NCBI RefSeq assembly: GCF_902499555.1
Contig: NZ_CABVMM010000008.1
Coordinates: 124,001 to 188,000 of the forward strand
Direction of reading: 5' to 3'
Origin: Mesonia oceanica
Lineage (GTDB): Bacteria; Bacteroidota; Bacteroidia; Flavobacteriales; Flavobacteriaceae
DNA: 64,000 bases
Positions 25,940 to 34,319 of this stretch are shown here, piece after piece. The notes below the pieces were generated by a model. That model saw nothing but the letters and a program-made list of their open reading frames with translations, had not been told where the DNA came from and searched no databases. Positions within the stretch are counted from its first letter, which is position 1, and each line of letters starts with the position of its first letter. The translations under genes and the position numbers were made by a program.

Positions 25940-26401
25940 ATGAAACTAGATGAAATCGATAAAAAACTACTGAATATCCTTCAGCAGAATTCAAAACTAA
26001 CGACGAAAGAAATCGCCTTTCGTTTAGAAATGTCGAACACTGCCATTCACGAACGTATTAAACGATTGGAAAAGGAAGGGGTGATTTCAAAATATGTAGC
26101 GTTGCTGAATACCGAAAAAATCAATAAAAACTTTTTAGTGTTCTGTCACGTAAAGCTCATTCAGCATAACAAAGAACACATCACAAAATTTGAAAAAGAG
26201 ATTTTAAAGTTAGATGAAGTGTTGGAGTGCGTTCACGTGAGCGGTGATTACGATTATATTTTAAAAATCTATGTTAGTAATATGAAAGCATACCGTAATT
26301 TTCTCATCAATAAACTAACAATCATTAAAGTAATAGCGAGTACTCAAAGTACCTTTATGATTAATCAAGTAAAAAATAATACAGCCATTTCGCTTTTATA
26401 A
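25940..26401 (+). CDS. Lrp/AsnC family transcriptional regulator
   Basis: A 153-residue regulator with an N-terminal helix-turn-helix (LDEIDKKLLNILQQNSKLTTKEIAFRLEMS, split here at the motif TTKEIAFRLEMSNTAIHERI) and the C-terminal ligand-binding RAM domain (VLECVHVSGDYDYILKIYV). Such proteins sense amino acids and often control a divergent neighbour. Here it is 159 nt from the start of the PLP lyase gene, transcribed divergently, so it probably controls that gene. Confidence 0.9.
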   Translation: MKLDEIDKKLLNILQQNSKLTTKEIAFRLEMSNTAIHERIKRLEKEGVISKYVALLNTEKINKNFLVFCHVKLIQHNKEHITKFEKEILKLDEVLECVHVSGDYDYILKIYVSNMKAYRNFLINKLTIIKVIASTQSTFMINQVKNNTAISLL

Positions 26402-26429
26402 TTTCTAACGGCTTTTTACCTTCTAAATC

Positions 26430-26459
26430 TTGTTGATTGAATTACTTATCGTATTTTTG
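26430..26459 (+). promoter_or_regulatory. Promoter of lpdA
   Basis: TTG (26430-26432), 19 nt spacer, TATTTTTG (26452-26459): a full match to the Bacteroidetes -33/-7 consensus, 33 nt before the ATG. Confidence 0.7.
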
Positions 26460-26491
26460 TTATCGTTTTAAAAAATCAACAAAACTAAATT

Positions 26492-27892
26492 ATGAGCACT
26501 TACGACGTTGCAGTCATTGGTTCTGGTCCCGGAGGTTATGTAGCCGCTATTCGTTGCGCGCAACTTGGGATGAAAACCGCAATCATAGAAAAATATTCAA
26601 CCAAAGGAGGTACTTGCTTAAATGTAGGCTGTATCCCATCTAAAGCTTTATTAGATTCTTCACACCACTATGAAGATGCTTTAAAGCATTTTGAAGAACA
26701 CGGTATTGAACTTACCGGTGATGTAAAATTGAACCTTGAAAAAATGATGGAGCGTAAGGCTTCTGTGGTAGACCAAACCACTAAAGGAATCGATTTTTTA
26801 ATGGATAAAAACAAAATTGATTCTTACCAAGGTATAGGTTCTTTTGAAGATAAAACCCATATTAAAATTGAAGGGGAAGAAACCACAACTATCGAGGCAA
26901 AACATATCATTATTGCCACAGGTAGTAAGCCGGCAAGCCTTCCTTTTATCGATATCGATAAAGAACGAATTATTACTTCTACCGAAGCTTTAAAATTAAA
27001 AGAAGTACCTAAACACATGCTAGTTATTGGTGGTGGAGTTATTGGTTTAGAGCTTGGTCAGGTTTATAAAAGATTAGGAGCAGAGGTTACTGTTATTGAG
27101 TATATGGACCGTATTATCCCAACCATGGATGCTGCCCAAAGTAAAGAGCTTACTAAGGTGATGAAAAAGCAAAAAGTAAAATTTGCCGTTTCTCATAAAG
27201 TAACTTCTGTAGAGAATACAGGTGATGAAGTTGTTGTTAAAGCGACAGATAAAAAAGATAAAGAAGTAGAATTTAAAGGAGATTACTGTTTAGTTTCTGT
27301 AGGAAGAAGACCATTTACAGATGGTTTAAATGCAGAAGCTGCCGGTGTGAAAATGAACGATCGCGGACAGATAGAAGTAGATAAGCATTTAAAAACTTCT
27401 GCCGATAATATTTATGCGATTGGTGATGTGGTAAAAGGAGCAATGTTAGCACATAAAGCTGAAGAAGAAGGCGTTTTTGTTGCTGAAACTATTGCCGGAC
27501 AAAAACCACATATTGATTATAATTTAATTCCTGGTGTAGTTTATACTTGGCCAGAAGTTGCTTCTGTAGGAAAAACCGAAGAACAATTAAAAGAAGATAA
27601 AGTTGAATATAAAAGCGGTCAATTCCCGATGAGAGCTTTAGGGCGTTCTCGTGCGAGTGGAGATACCGATGGCTTTGTAAAGATCTTATCAGATAAAGAA
27701 ACCGATGAGGTTCTTGGCGTACATATGGTAGGTGCCCGTGCAGCAGATTTAATTGCTGAAGCGGTAACAGCGATGGAATTTAGAGCAAGTGCAGAAGATA
27801 TTGCTCGTATGAGTCACGCACACCCAACCTATTCTGAAGCGGTAAAAGAAGCAGCCTTAGCTGCAACAGAAGATAGACCTATACACACTTAA
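26492..27892 (+). CDS. lpdA: Dihydrolipoyl dehydrogenase
   Basis: The E3 subunit of 2-oxo-acid dehydrogenase complexes; it reoxidises dihydrolipoamide and reduces NAD. It has 466 residues with the FAD motif VIGSGPGGYVAAIRCAQLG, redox-active Cys42/Cys47 in GGTCLNVGCIPSK, the NAD motif VIGGGVIGLELG, the second FAD contact YAIGDVVKGAMLAHKAEEEG and the C-terminal catalytic His-Glu region AHPTYSEA. Single gene with its own promoter and terminator, so it may serve several complexes. Confidence 0.96.
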   Translation: MSTYDVAVIGSGPGGYVAAIRCAQLGMKTAIIEKYSTKGGTCLNVGCIPSKALLDSSHHYEDALKHFEEHGIELTGDVKLNLEKMMERKASVVDQTTKGIDFLMDKNKIDSYQGIGSFEDKTHIKIEGEETTTIEAKHIIIATGSKPASLPFIDIDKERIITSTEALKLKEVPKHMLVIGGGVIGLELGQVYKRLGAEVTVIEYMDRIIPTMDAAQSKELTKVMKKQKVKFAVSHKVTSVENTGDEVVVKATDKKDKEVEFKGDYCLVSVGRRPFTDGLNAEAAGVKMNDRGQIEVDKHLKTSADNIYAIGDVVKGAMLAHKAEEEGVFVAETIAGQKPHIDYNLIPGVVYTWPEVASVGKTEEQLKEDKVEYKSGQFPMRALGRSRASGDTDGFVKILSDKETDEVLGVHMVGARAADLIAEAVTAMEFRASAEDIARMSHAHPTYSEAVKEAALAATEDRPIHT

Positions 27893-27915
27893 TAAAAAAG
27901 TAATTAACTATTATA

Positions 27916-27951
27916 AAAAACCTCACAATTTTATAAATTCGTGAGGTTTTT
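27916..27951 (+). terminator. Terminator of lpdA
   Basis: AAAAACCTCAC and GTGAGGTTTTT form an 11-bp stem with a 14-nt loop and a T-rich tail. Confidence 0.85.
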
Positions 27952-27965
27952 AATTTTAAAATACG

Positions 27966-28508
27966 ATGAAGAAAATACTTGCCCTTGCTGGCTCCAATAG
28001 CAAAAATTCAATTAATAAAAAGCTTTTACATTATGTGATTGGCAGAATTGAAAATCATGAAGTTAAATTTTTAGAATTAACTGATTATGATTTTCCTATG
28101 TTTGGGATCGACCATGAAAAAGAAAGAGGTTTCCCGGCCGATGTGCAAGTGGTCAAAGTGCTTATTAAAGAAGCAGATGCACTTGTTATCGCAGTAAACG
28201 AACACAACGGAGGACCTTCAACATATTTTAAAAACCTTACCGATTGGCTTTCTCGAATGGAGCTGAAATTTTTAGAGGGTAAAAAAGTATTATTAATGAG
28301 CACATCTCCAGGTGCTAGAGGAGGCGCTTCAGCTTTAGCTTATTACAAAGATGTACTTCCTAGGTTTGGAGCAGAAGTGGTAGAAAGTTTTAGTTTACCG
28401 TCATTCAATGAAAATTTTGATACCGAAAATAACAAGATTACTGATGAGATTTTATTACTTGGTTTAAACGATGTTTTATCCAATTTTGAACAAGAGTTAC
28501 AAGAGTAA
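27966..28508 (+). CDS. NAD(P)H-dependent FMN reductase
   Basis: A 180-residue flavodoxin-fold protein of the NADPH-dependent FMN reductase family. The N-terminal ILALAGSNSKNSINKKL binds the FMN phosphate and NEHNGGPSTYFKNLTDWLSR is the family signature, with the usual GGP substitution of the YNGSxP motif. SPGARGGASALAYYKDVLPRFG is also typical. It would reduce quinones, flavins or related acceptors; the physiological substrate is unknown. Confidence 0.88.
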   Translation: MKKILALAGSNSKNSINKKLLHYVIGRIENHEVKFLELTDYDFPMFGIDHEKERGFPADVQVVKVLIKEADALVIAVNEHNGGPSTYFKNLTDWLSRMELKFLEGKKVLLMSTSPGARGGASALAYYKDVLPRFGAEVVESFSLPSFNENFDTENNKITDEILLLGLNDVLSNFEQELQE

Positions 28509-28513
28509 AAAGC

Positions 28514-28545
28514 CGTCACCCTGAATTTATTTCAGGGTCTCATCA
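28514..28545. repeat. Extragenic palindromic element, family A copy 1
   Basis: Core stem ACCCTGAA/TTCAGGGT (28518-28538) inside GTCA..CTGAATTTATTTCAG..TCTCATCAA. The same frame with compensating stem changes recurs near 60.8 kb. Confidence 0.6.
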
Positions 28546-28656
28546 AAGGGAAATATGTATCAAATTTTCAACCTATTTTCTCTTTTAAAAATAAGCAAGA
28601 TTTTTACTAACCATTAACCACTAAGAACTAACGACTAACCACTCCCAACTTAAAAA

Positions 28657-29958
28657 ATGCGTACCCCAAAAAAAATCTCTTTTTCGCTTACGACTCAATT
28701 CAAAACCAAATTGCTTACTTGGGCTAATCAATTTGAAGAAGTGATTTGGCTAGATTCCAACAATTACGAATTTTCCAGTAATGAGTATGAAGCTATTTTG
28801 GCTGTGGAAGCATTTACTGCTTTAAAAACCGATTATGTAAACGCTTTCGATAAATTACAAGAATATCAACACACGACGAAAGACTGGATTTTTGGTTATT
28901 TAACTTACGATTTAAAAAATAATGTTGAAGCATTAAGCTCTAAAAATGATGACGGTCTAGCGTTTCCCGATCTTTATTTTTTTCAACCTAAGAAAATATT
29001 CTTGTTGAAAGCAGAAGAGGTAGAAATGCATTACCTCGGGATGGTTGATGATGAAATGGAAGAAGACTGGCAAGCTATTTTAAATACTTCGGTTACCAGT
29101 AAAGCTGAAACAGAAAATAATACTTCATCTATAGAATCAAGATTAACCAAAGCTGAATATATGGAGCGAGTAGGGAAGATGTTATCCCACATTCATCGAG
29201 GCGATATTTATGAAGCTAATTTTTGTCAAGAATTTTATGCTGAAGATTTTCCCCTTCAACCTTTGCAGACCTATTTTGATCTCAATAGCATTTCAGAACC
29301 ACCATTCGCAGCTTTTTTGAAGTTGGAAGAATTTCATTTACTTTCAGCGAGTCCCGAACGTTATCTTAAGAAAACCGGAAATAAGGTTATTTCGCAACCC
29401 ATAAAAGGAACAGCAAAGCGTTTAGAGGATGTTTCAGAAGATGAAGTTTTAAAAGAAAGTTTGAAGACTGATCCGAAGGAAATTTCAGAAAATGTGATGA
29501 TTGTCGATTTGGTGCGAAACGATTTGTCGAAAACCGCAAAAAAAGGGAGTGTTCAAGTAGAAGAACTTTGCAAATTGTATAGTTTTAAGCAAGTACATCA
29601 ATTAATATCTACGGTTTCCTCCCAAATAAAAGAAGGTATTTCTCCGGTTGAAGTTATTAAAACAACTTTTCCGATGGGAAGTATGACGGGAGCTCCCAAA
29701 ATTTCAGCAATGAAAATCATCGAAGAGCTTGAAGTTACCAAACGTGGACTGTACAGCGGCTGTGTGGGCTATTTTAGTCCGCAAGGCGATTTCGATTTCA
29801 ATGTGATTATTCGGAGTATTTTATATAACTCTGCTAATAAATACCTTTCATTTTCGGTAGGAAGTGCCATTACCGCCAAATCTGATCCCGAAAAAGAATA
29901 CGAAGAATGTTTAACCAAAGCTGCCGCCATGCATCGGGTGTTAGAAAAATTCAAGTAA
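28657..29958 (+). CDS. pabB: Chorismate-binding protein, aminodeoxychorismate synthase component I (PabB-like)
   Basis: A 433-residue member of the anthranilate synthase/ADC synthase family that aminates chorismate for folate (or tryptophan) synthesis. Conserved segments are HIHRGDIYEANFCQEF, SASPERYLKKTGNKVISQPIKG (family catalytic region), MIVDLVRNDLSKTA, GSMTGAPKISAMKIIEELE and GCVGYFSPQGDFDFNVIIRS. The PIKGTAKR lysine favours PabB over TrpE. The gene stands outside a trp operon and precedes tilS, which also fits pabB. No glutaminase partner in the window. Confidence 0.85.
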   Translation: MRTPKKISFSLTTQFKTKLLTWANQFEEVIWLDSNNYEFSSNEYEAILAVEAFTALKTDYVNAFDKLQEYQHTTKDWIFGYLTYDLKNNVEALSSKNDDGLAFPDLYFFQPKKIFLLKAEEVEMHYLGMVDDEMEEDWQAILNTSVTSKAETENNTSSIESRLTKAEYMERVGKMLSHIHRGDIYEANFCQEFYAEDFPLQPLQTYFDLNSISEPPFAAFLKLEEFHLLSASPERYLKKTGNKVISQPIKGTAKRLEDVSEDEVLKESLKTDPKEISENVMIVDLVRNDLSKTAKKGSVQVEELCKLYSFKQVHQLISTVSSQIKEGISPVEVIKTTFPMGSMTGAPKISAMKIIEELEVTKRGLYSGCVGYFSPQGDFDFNVIIRSILYNSANKYLSFSVGSAITAKSDPEKEYEECLTKAAAMHRVLEKFK

Positions 29959-29964
29959 ATTTAT

Positions 29965-29972
29965 TATTTTTG
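29965..29972 (+). promoter_or_regulatory. -7 element for the toxin-antitoxin operon
   Basis: TATTTTTG matches TAnnTTTG, 18 nt before the antitoxin ATG. GTATAC just after it is a small palindrome that could be part of an autoregulatory site. Confidence 0.5.
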
Positions 29973-29990
29973 ATAGTATACGATAGAATT

Positions 29991-30227
29991 ATGGATCTTT
30001 CAGCTCAAATAAAGAATAGCTTAATCGAACGAATTAAACAATCTGAAAATTTAGATTTATTAAAGGCTATACAAGCTATTTTCGATACTTCAGACGAGAA
30101 TATTTATGAGTTGAATGAACATCAAAAAAAATCTATTAGTTTAAGTAAAATTCAAATCGAAGAAGGTAATGTTCAAAAAAGTGAAGAAGTAATTTTAGAA
30201 ATGAAAAAATGGCTTCAAAGCAAATAA
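29991..30227 (+). CDS. Antitoxin component of a type II toxin-antitoxin pair
   Basis: A 78-residue acidic helical protein (MDLSAQIKNSLIERIKQSENLDLLKAIQAIF start, split here for length: MDLSAQIKNSLIERIKQ) that overlaps the toxin gene by 19 nt. Size, order and the YELNEHQKKSISLSKIQIEEGNVQKSEEV-type helical C-terminus (toxin-wrapping region) match antitoxins of the PHD/small Bacteroidota group with RelE/ParE toxins. It would neutralise the toxin and may repress the operon. The longer frame starting inside pabB is not used. Confidence 0.75.
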   Translation: MDLSAQIKNSLIERIKQSENLDLLKAIQAIFDTSDENIYELNEHQKKSISLSKIQIEEGNVQKSEEVILEMKKWLQSK

Positions 30228-30508
30228 TTTGGACAAATAATGCGAAAACTGAATTCTATCAGATTCTAGAGTTTTATATTGAAAGAAATCAAAGCCCAAT
30301 CTATAGCCAAAAATTACTTTTAGAAGTTGAAGATTTAATTTCAACATTAGAGAACAATGAATTTATTGGTAGGCTTACTTCAGATAAATCGGTTCGTGTA
30401 TTTCCTATAAAACATTTTCTTTTATTTTATTCCATTCAAAATGAAATCATTTATATTTTATCATTTTGGGATAATCGTCAAGATGAAAATAAAAAACTTA
30501 AATTATAG
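30209..30508 (+). CDS. RelE/ParE family toxin
   Basis: A 99-residue protein with the RelE/ParE layout: IIWTNNAKTEFYQILEFYIERN (first strand and helices), ISTLENNEFIGRLTSDKSVRVFPIKHFLLFYSI and YILSFWDNRQDENK (final strands with Trp-Asp-Asn-Arg). The C-terminal WDNRQD is typical of Bacteroidota RelE/YoeB-like toxins, which cleave mRNA at the ribosome; gyrase inhibition (ParE) cannot be excluded. It forms a pair with the overlapping upstream antitoxin, inserted between pabB and tilS. Confidence 0.8.
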   Translation: MASKQIIWTNNAKTEFYQILEFYIERNQSPIYSQKLLLEVEDLISTLENNEFIGRLTSDKSVRVFPIKHFLLFYSIQNEIIYILSFWDNRQDENKKLKL

Positions 30509-30548
30509 TTCGTTAATTTAACTTACCTAATTATCGCAAAGAACTTGC

Positions 30549-30556
30549 TATCTTTG
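30549..30556 (+). promoter_or_regulatory. -7 element for tilS
   Basis: TATCTTTG matches TAnnTTTG and ends 8 nt before the tilS ATG, so the mRNA would have only a few leader nucleotides. Confidence 0.5.
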
Positions 30557-30564
30557 AAGGCAGC

Positions 30565-31881
30565 ATGATTCAAGAATTTCAGCAACATATTAAATGCAAA
30601 CTTCCCTTTTTAGAGAAAGGTAAATGTTTGTTAACCATTAGCGGTGGGATTGACAGTGTTGTGTTGGCATATCTGTGCAAATCATCTCAACTTCATTTTT
30701 CTTTGGCTCATTGCAATTTCAATCTTCGCGGAGAAGAAAGTGATGCTGATGAGGTCTTCATTAAACAATTAGCAGAACAATTAGAGGTAGAAGTATTTAC
30801 ACAATCATTTCAAACCGAATTATACGCAAAAGATCATCAGCTTTCTACGCAATTAGCGGCAAGAGAATTACGCTATCGCTGGTTTTATGAATTGGCAGAA
30901 GAAAAAGCTTTCGATTATATTTTGACTGCTCACCACGTTAACGATAGTTTAGAGACTTATTTGATTAACACCACTCGCGGTACGGGATTAAACGGACTTA
31001 CGGGAATTCCTGAAGTGAACGGTAAAATTGTACGTCCGTTACTGTCGTTTAGTCGAGAGCAAATTCAACAGTACGCTCAAGAGCACGAAATAGAATGGCG
31101 GGAAGATAGCTCTAATGCTTCCGATAAATATTTTCGGAATAAGATTCGGCATCACATTATTCCGCAGTTAACAGAAGAGAATTCCAATCTGCTGCAAAGT
31201 TTTCAGCAAACGCAGCAAAACTTACAAGATGCAGCTAACTTACTGGAAGATTATACCACGATTTTATTTAGCCGATTGGTGGAAGAAATTAATGGGAAAT
31301 ATTTCTTGAATGTTCACGATTTAAAGCAAACCCCACATACCAAAGCGGTTTTGTTTCAGTTATTAAATTCATTTGGATTTACCGAGTGGAATGATGTTTA
31401 TCAATTGTTGGAAGCACAAACCGGTAAACAGGTCTTTTCGAAAACACATCGATTGGTAAGAGACCGTGAAGTATTAATTTTGGATGAATTTTTGAAAAAT
31501 TCGGAAGAAATAATAGCAATAGAAAAAGAGCAAACGACTATTGAATGGGAAGACAAAAAAATTTCAGTAGAAAATGTTAAAGAAATGCAAGAGTTTAGCC
31601 AAAACATTGCTTATCTTCCCGCGCAAAAAATAAAATATCCTTTGATCCTTAGAAAGTGGAAAGCGGGAGATCGCTTTCAGCCATTTGGAATGAAAGGGAA
31701 GAAGAAGCTGAGCGACTTTTTAAAAGATGAAAAGCTTTCGCCTCTTGAAAAAGAAAATACCTGGGTATTAATTTCAGATAAAAAAATTGCCTGGGTGGTT
31801 GGTCATCGTACTGATGAGCGTTTTAAAATTGAACCTAACACTACAACTATACTTAAATTAAATTTAACCTATGAGAAATAG
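30565..31881 (+). CDS. tilS: tRNA(Ile)-lysidine synthetase
   Basis: Converts the wobble cytidine of the CAU-anticodon tRNA-Ile to lysidine using ATP and lysine, an essential step in decoding AUA. At 438 residues it has the PP-loop SGGIDS (26-31), the HCNFNLRGEESDADE segment, TAHHVNDSLETYLINTTRGTG, and the C-terminal TilS domain (RKWKAGDRFQPFGMKGKKKLSDFLKD, in two motifs WKAGDRFQPFG and KKKLSDFLKD). It overlaps the following dsbD-like gene by 11 nt. Confidence 0.95.
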   Translation: MIQEFQQHIKCKLPFLEKGKCLLTISGGIDSVVLAYLCKSSQLHFSLAHCNFNLRGEESDADEVFIKQLAEQLEVEVFTQSFQTELYAKDHQLSTQLAARELRYRWFYELAEEKAFDYILTAHHVNDSLETYLINTTRGTGLNGLTGIPEVNGKIVRPLLSFSREQIQQYAQEHEIEWREDSSNASDKYFRNKIRHHIIPQLTEENSNLLQSFQQTQQNLQDAANLLEDYTTILFSRLVEEINGKYFLNVHDLKQTPHTKAVLFQLLNSFGFTEWNDVYQLLEAQTGKQVFSKTHRLVRDREVLILDEFLKNSEEIIAIEKEQTTIEWEDKKISVENVKEMQEFSQNIAYLPAQKIKYPLILRKWKAGDRFQPFGMKGKKKLSDFLKDEKLSPLEKENTWVLISDKKIAWVVGHRTDERFKIEPNTTTILKLNLTYEK

Positions 31882-33922
31882 TTTATTATTTATATTTCTT
31901 GCCTTATTTATAAGTTCTGCCAACGCCCAATTTGGCGATTCCTCAAAAGTAATAGAACCGGTAGAATGGAGTGGAAGCATTGAAAAAATTGCTGATCATT
32001 CTTACCAATTAATTTTAGAAAGCGAAATAGAGGAAGAATGGCATATTTATTCACAAAAAACACCAGAAGGCGGGCCATTACCACTTTGGTTTAATTATTT
32101 GGATGCTGGAAATGGTTATGAATTAGTAGGAGAAACTCAAGAGAGTGAAACCAAAAAGCAGTTTAGTGAAATATTTGGTGTTGATGAGATTTATTTTGAA
32201 GAAGAAGCTCGTTTTACACAAGACATTAAACTTACAGATGATAAGCTTTCGGTTATTAAAATGGAGCTGAAGTACCAAGTGTGTAAAGAAAGCTGTATTA
32301 GTGAAGAATATTATGTGGTTTTTGATCTTAAAAAAGATGATGTAAAACTTCTTCAGAATTACGACGAGTTTCAAGCTTATGGTACAAACCCAAAAACTAC
32401 TTCAACAGATAATAAAGAAGAAGTCTCAGAAGCAAGTCAGGTAAAACAATCAGGTAAAGAAGTTAAGACCAATTTTGATGAAGATGAAGATAAAAGCACA
32501 TTAACTATCTTCTTTTTAGCTTTCTTTTCCGGTTTCTTGGCTTTATTAACCCCTTGTGTATTCCCAATGATCCCGATGACGGTGGGATTCTTTACCAAAC
32601 AAAGCAAAACTAGAAGTAAAGGTATTAGAAATGCCCTACTATACGGTTTTTTTATCGTCGTCATTTATGTGTTATTAGGAACGCTTGTTGTAGGGATCTT
32701 TGGTGCAGATGCTTTAAATGCCCTTTCCACCAATGTTACTTTTAATATTATTTTCTTTATACTTTTAATCATTTTTGCGGCTTCATTTTTAGGGGCATTT
32801 GAAATTATGTTGCCTAACTCTTGGGCTAATAAAGTAGACCGCCAAGCCGATAGAGGTGGTATTGTAGGTATTTTCTTTATGGCATTGGCTTTAGCAATTG
32901 TATCGTTTAGTTGTACAGGACCAATTGTAGGAACTTTATTAGTACAAGCCGCTTCTAAAGGAGGGATTGCTCCAATCATAGGAATGTTAGGTTTCTCGTT
33001 GGCTATTGCAATTCCGTTTGGATTGTTTGCTTTATTTCCTGCTTGGATGAACACTTTACCACGTTCAGGTGGTTGGCTAAATACGGTAAAAGTATTTTTA
33101 GGTTTTCTAGAATTAGCCTTGGCTTTTAAGTTTTTATCAAATGCAGATTTAGTGTTGCAAGCACATTTTTTAGAACGTGAAATTTTCTTAGCCATTTGGA
33201 TTGCTATTTTTGGAACCTTGGCTTTCTACCTCTTTGGGAAAATTAAACTTCCTCATGATTCAGAATTACCACATATTTCTGTAGGAAGATTGAGTTTAGG
33301 GTTAATTATACTGGTTTTTACCATTTATTTAATTCCAGGACTTTGGGGAGCACCTCTAAAAATGATTAGTGGTTTTGCTCCACCCATGAATTATAGCGAA
33401 GCTCCTTATGGTGTGGGTTATACAAAATTAGGAGGTGGCGGTATGGCCGGTACTAGTGAAGATTTTCCTGAAAAAGCTAAATTAGGACCGCATGATATTA
33501 TCACTTTTGAAGATTATGAAGAAGGAATGGCTTATGCAAAAGAACAAAACCTTCCTGTTTTGTTAGATTTTACCGGATATGCTTGTATTAACTGTAGGAA
33601 GATGGAAGAGCGCGTTTGGAGTGAACCGCAAGTATTAAGTAAGCTTAAAAACGATGTAGTTTTAATTTCTTTGTATGTGGATGCAAAAGAAAGTTTACCT
33701 GAAAATGAACAATATACAAGTGAAACTACCGGAAAGCGTATAAGAACTATTGGTAATAAGTGGAGTGATTTTCAAATACGTGAATATGGCGCAAATGCAC
33801 AACCTTATTACATTATTTTAAACCACGAAGAGCAGCCTCTAAATGAACCAGTGGGATATACTCCGGATGTTGAAGAATATACCGCTTGGTTAGATAAAGG
33901 AATTGAAAATTTTAAAAAGTAG
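31871..33922 (+). CDS. dsbD: DsbD-like thiol:disulfide interchange protein
   Basis: Carries reducing power from cytoplasmic thioredoxin across the inner membrane to periplasmic proteins. It has 683 residues: signal peptide (1-19), N-terminal DsbD domain with Cys138/Cys142 (VCKESC), an eight-span CcdA-type core with Cys229 (LLTPCVFPMIP) and Cys348 (VSFSCTGP), and a C-terminal thioredoxin domain with CINC (572-575). All three cysteine pairs are present. Translationally coupled to tilS by an 11-nt overlap, with no functional link implied. Confidence 0.92.
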   Translation: MRNSLLFIFLALFISSANAQFGDSSKVIEPVEWSGSIEKIADHSYQLILESEIEEEWHIYSQKTPEGGPLPLWFNYLDAGNGYELVGETQESETKKQFSEIFGVDEIYFEEEARFTQDIKLTDDKLSVIKMELKYQVCKESCISEEYYVVFDLKKDDVKLLQNYDEFQAYGTNPKTTSTDNKEEVSEASQVKQSGKEVKTNFDEDEDKSTLTIFFLAFFSGFLALLTPCVFPMIPMTVGFFTKQSKTRSKGIRNALLYGFFIVVIYVLLGTLVVGIFGADALNALSTNVTFNIIFFILLIIFAASFLGAFEIMLPNSWANKVDRQADRGGIVGIFFMALALAIVSFSCTGPIVGTLLVQAASKGGIAPIIGMLGFSLAIAIPFGLFALFPAWMNTLPRSGGWLNTVKVFLGFLELALAFKFLSNADLVLQAHFLEREIFLAIWIAIFGTLAFYLFGKIKLPHDSELPHISVGRLSLGLIILVFTIYLIPGLWGAPLKMISGFAPPMNYSEAPYGVGYTKLGGGGMAGTSEDFPEKAKLGPHDIITFEDYEEGMAYAKEQNLPVLLDFTGYACINCRKMEERVWSEPQVLSKLKNDVVLISLYVDAKESLPENEQYTSETTGKRIRTIGNKWSDFQIREYGANAQPYYIILNHEEQPLNEPVGYTPDVEEYTAWLDKGIENFKK

Positions 33923-33924
33923 TT

Positions 33925-34317
33925 TTATTCAGCATCACAAGGTTCGGTAGGTTGACCATTTACTTGAAAACTTAAACGATCTACCAAAACATAAAATTCT
34001 TTTTTATCGGTATAAATCTCTACAGGTTCACAAGTTTCGTGAGCCTGTAATGTTTTACGCTGACTGGTTAAATAGCCGTTTTCATCTTCGGTTACTCCAT
34101 AATTAAAAGTAATCAATCGGTTATAATTGTTTTTAAATTGAAGTTTCCAACGGTAACGTTTTCCTTTTTTACCATCTTTAGTAAGTTGGTACTGAATGTT
34201 TTTATAGCAATTAGTAGCTTGCCATTTTTGTGGACGGTTCTGGAAGTTAGAGTAAGCCAAAAAGCCTAAGAATAAAACCGACCCAACAATAATGAAATCA
34301 CGTAGTTTTAGTTTCAT
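33925..34317 (-). CDS. Small membrane-anchored protein of an lpoB-like operon
   Basis: 130 residues: one N-terminal anchor or signal (FIIVGSVLFLGFLAYSNF) and a periplasmic beta-rich domain (YRWKLQFKNNYNRLITFNYGVTE, split motif YRWKLQFKNNY). Two cysteines (in TNCYKN and EPCDAE/HETCEP region) may pair. I do not recognise a named family. By position it corresponds to YcfL (DUF1425), the partner of LpoB in Gammaproteobacteria, but sequence similarity is not evident to me. Third gene of the operon, 2 nt after the COG3014 gene. Confidence 0.6.
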   Translation of the reverse strand: MKLKLRDFIIVGSVLFLGFLAYSNFQNRPQKWQATNCYKNIQYQLTKDGKKGKRYRWKLQFKNNYNRLITFNYGVTEDENGYLTSQRKTLQAHETCEPVEIYTDKKEFYVLVDRLSFQVNGQPTEPCDAE

Positions 34318-34319
34318 AC

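Noticed and set aside
32665..33195. Long minus-strand frame of 176 codons opposite dsbD
   Set aside because: Antisense shadow of a well-supported gene; low-complexity Lys/Ala/Pro composition and no family features.
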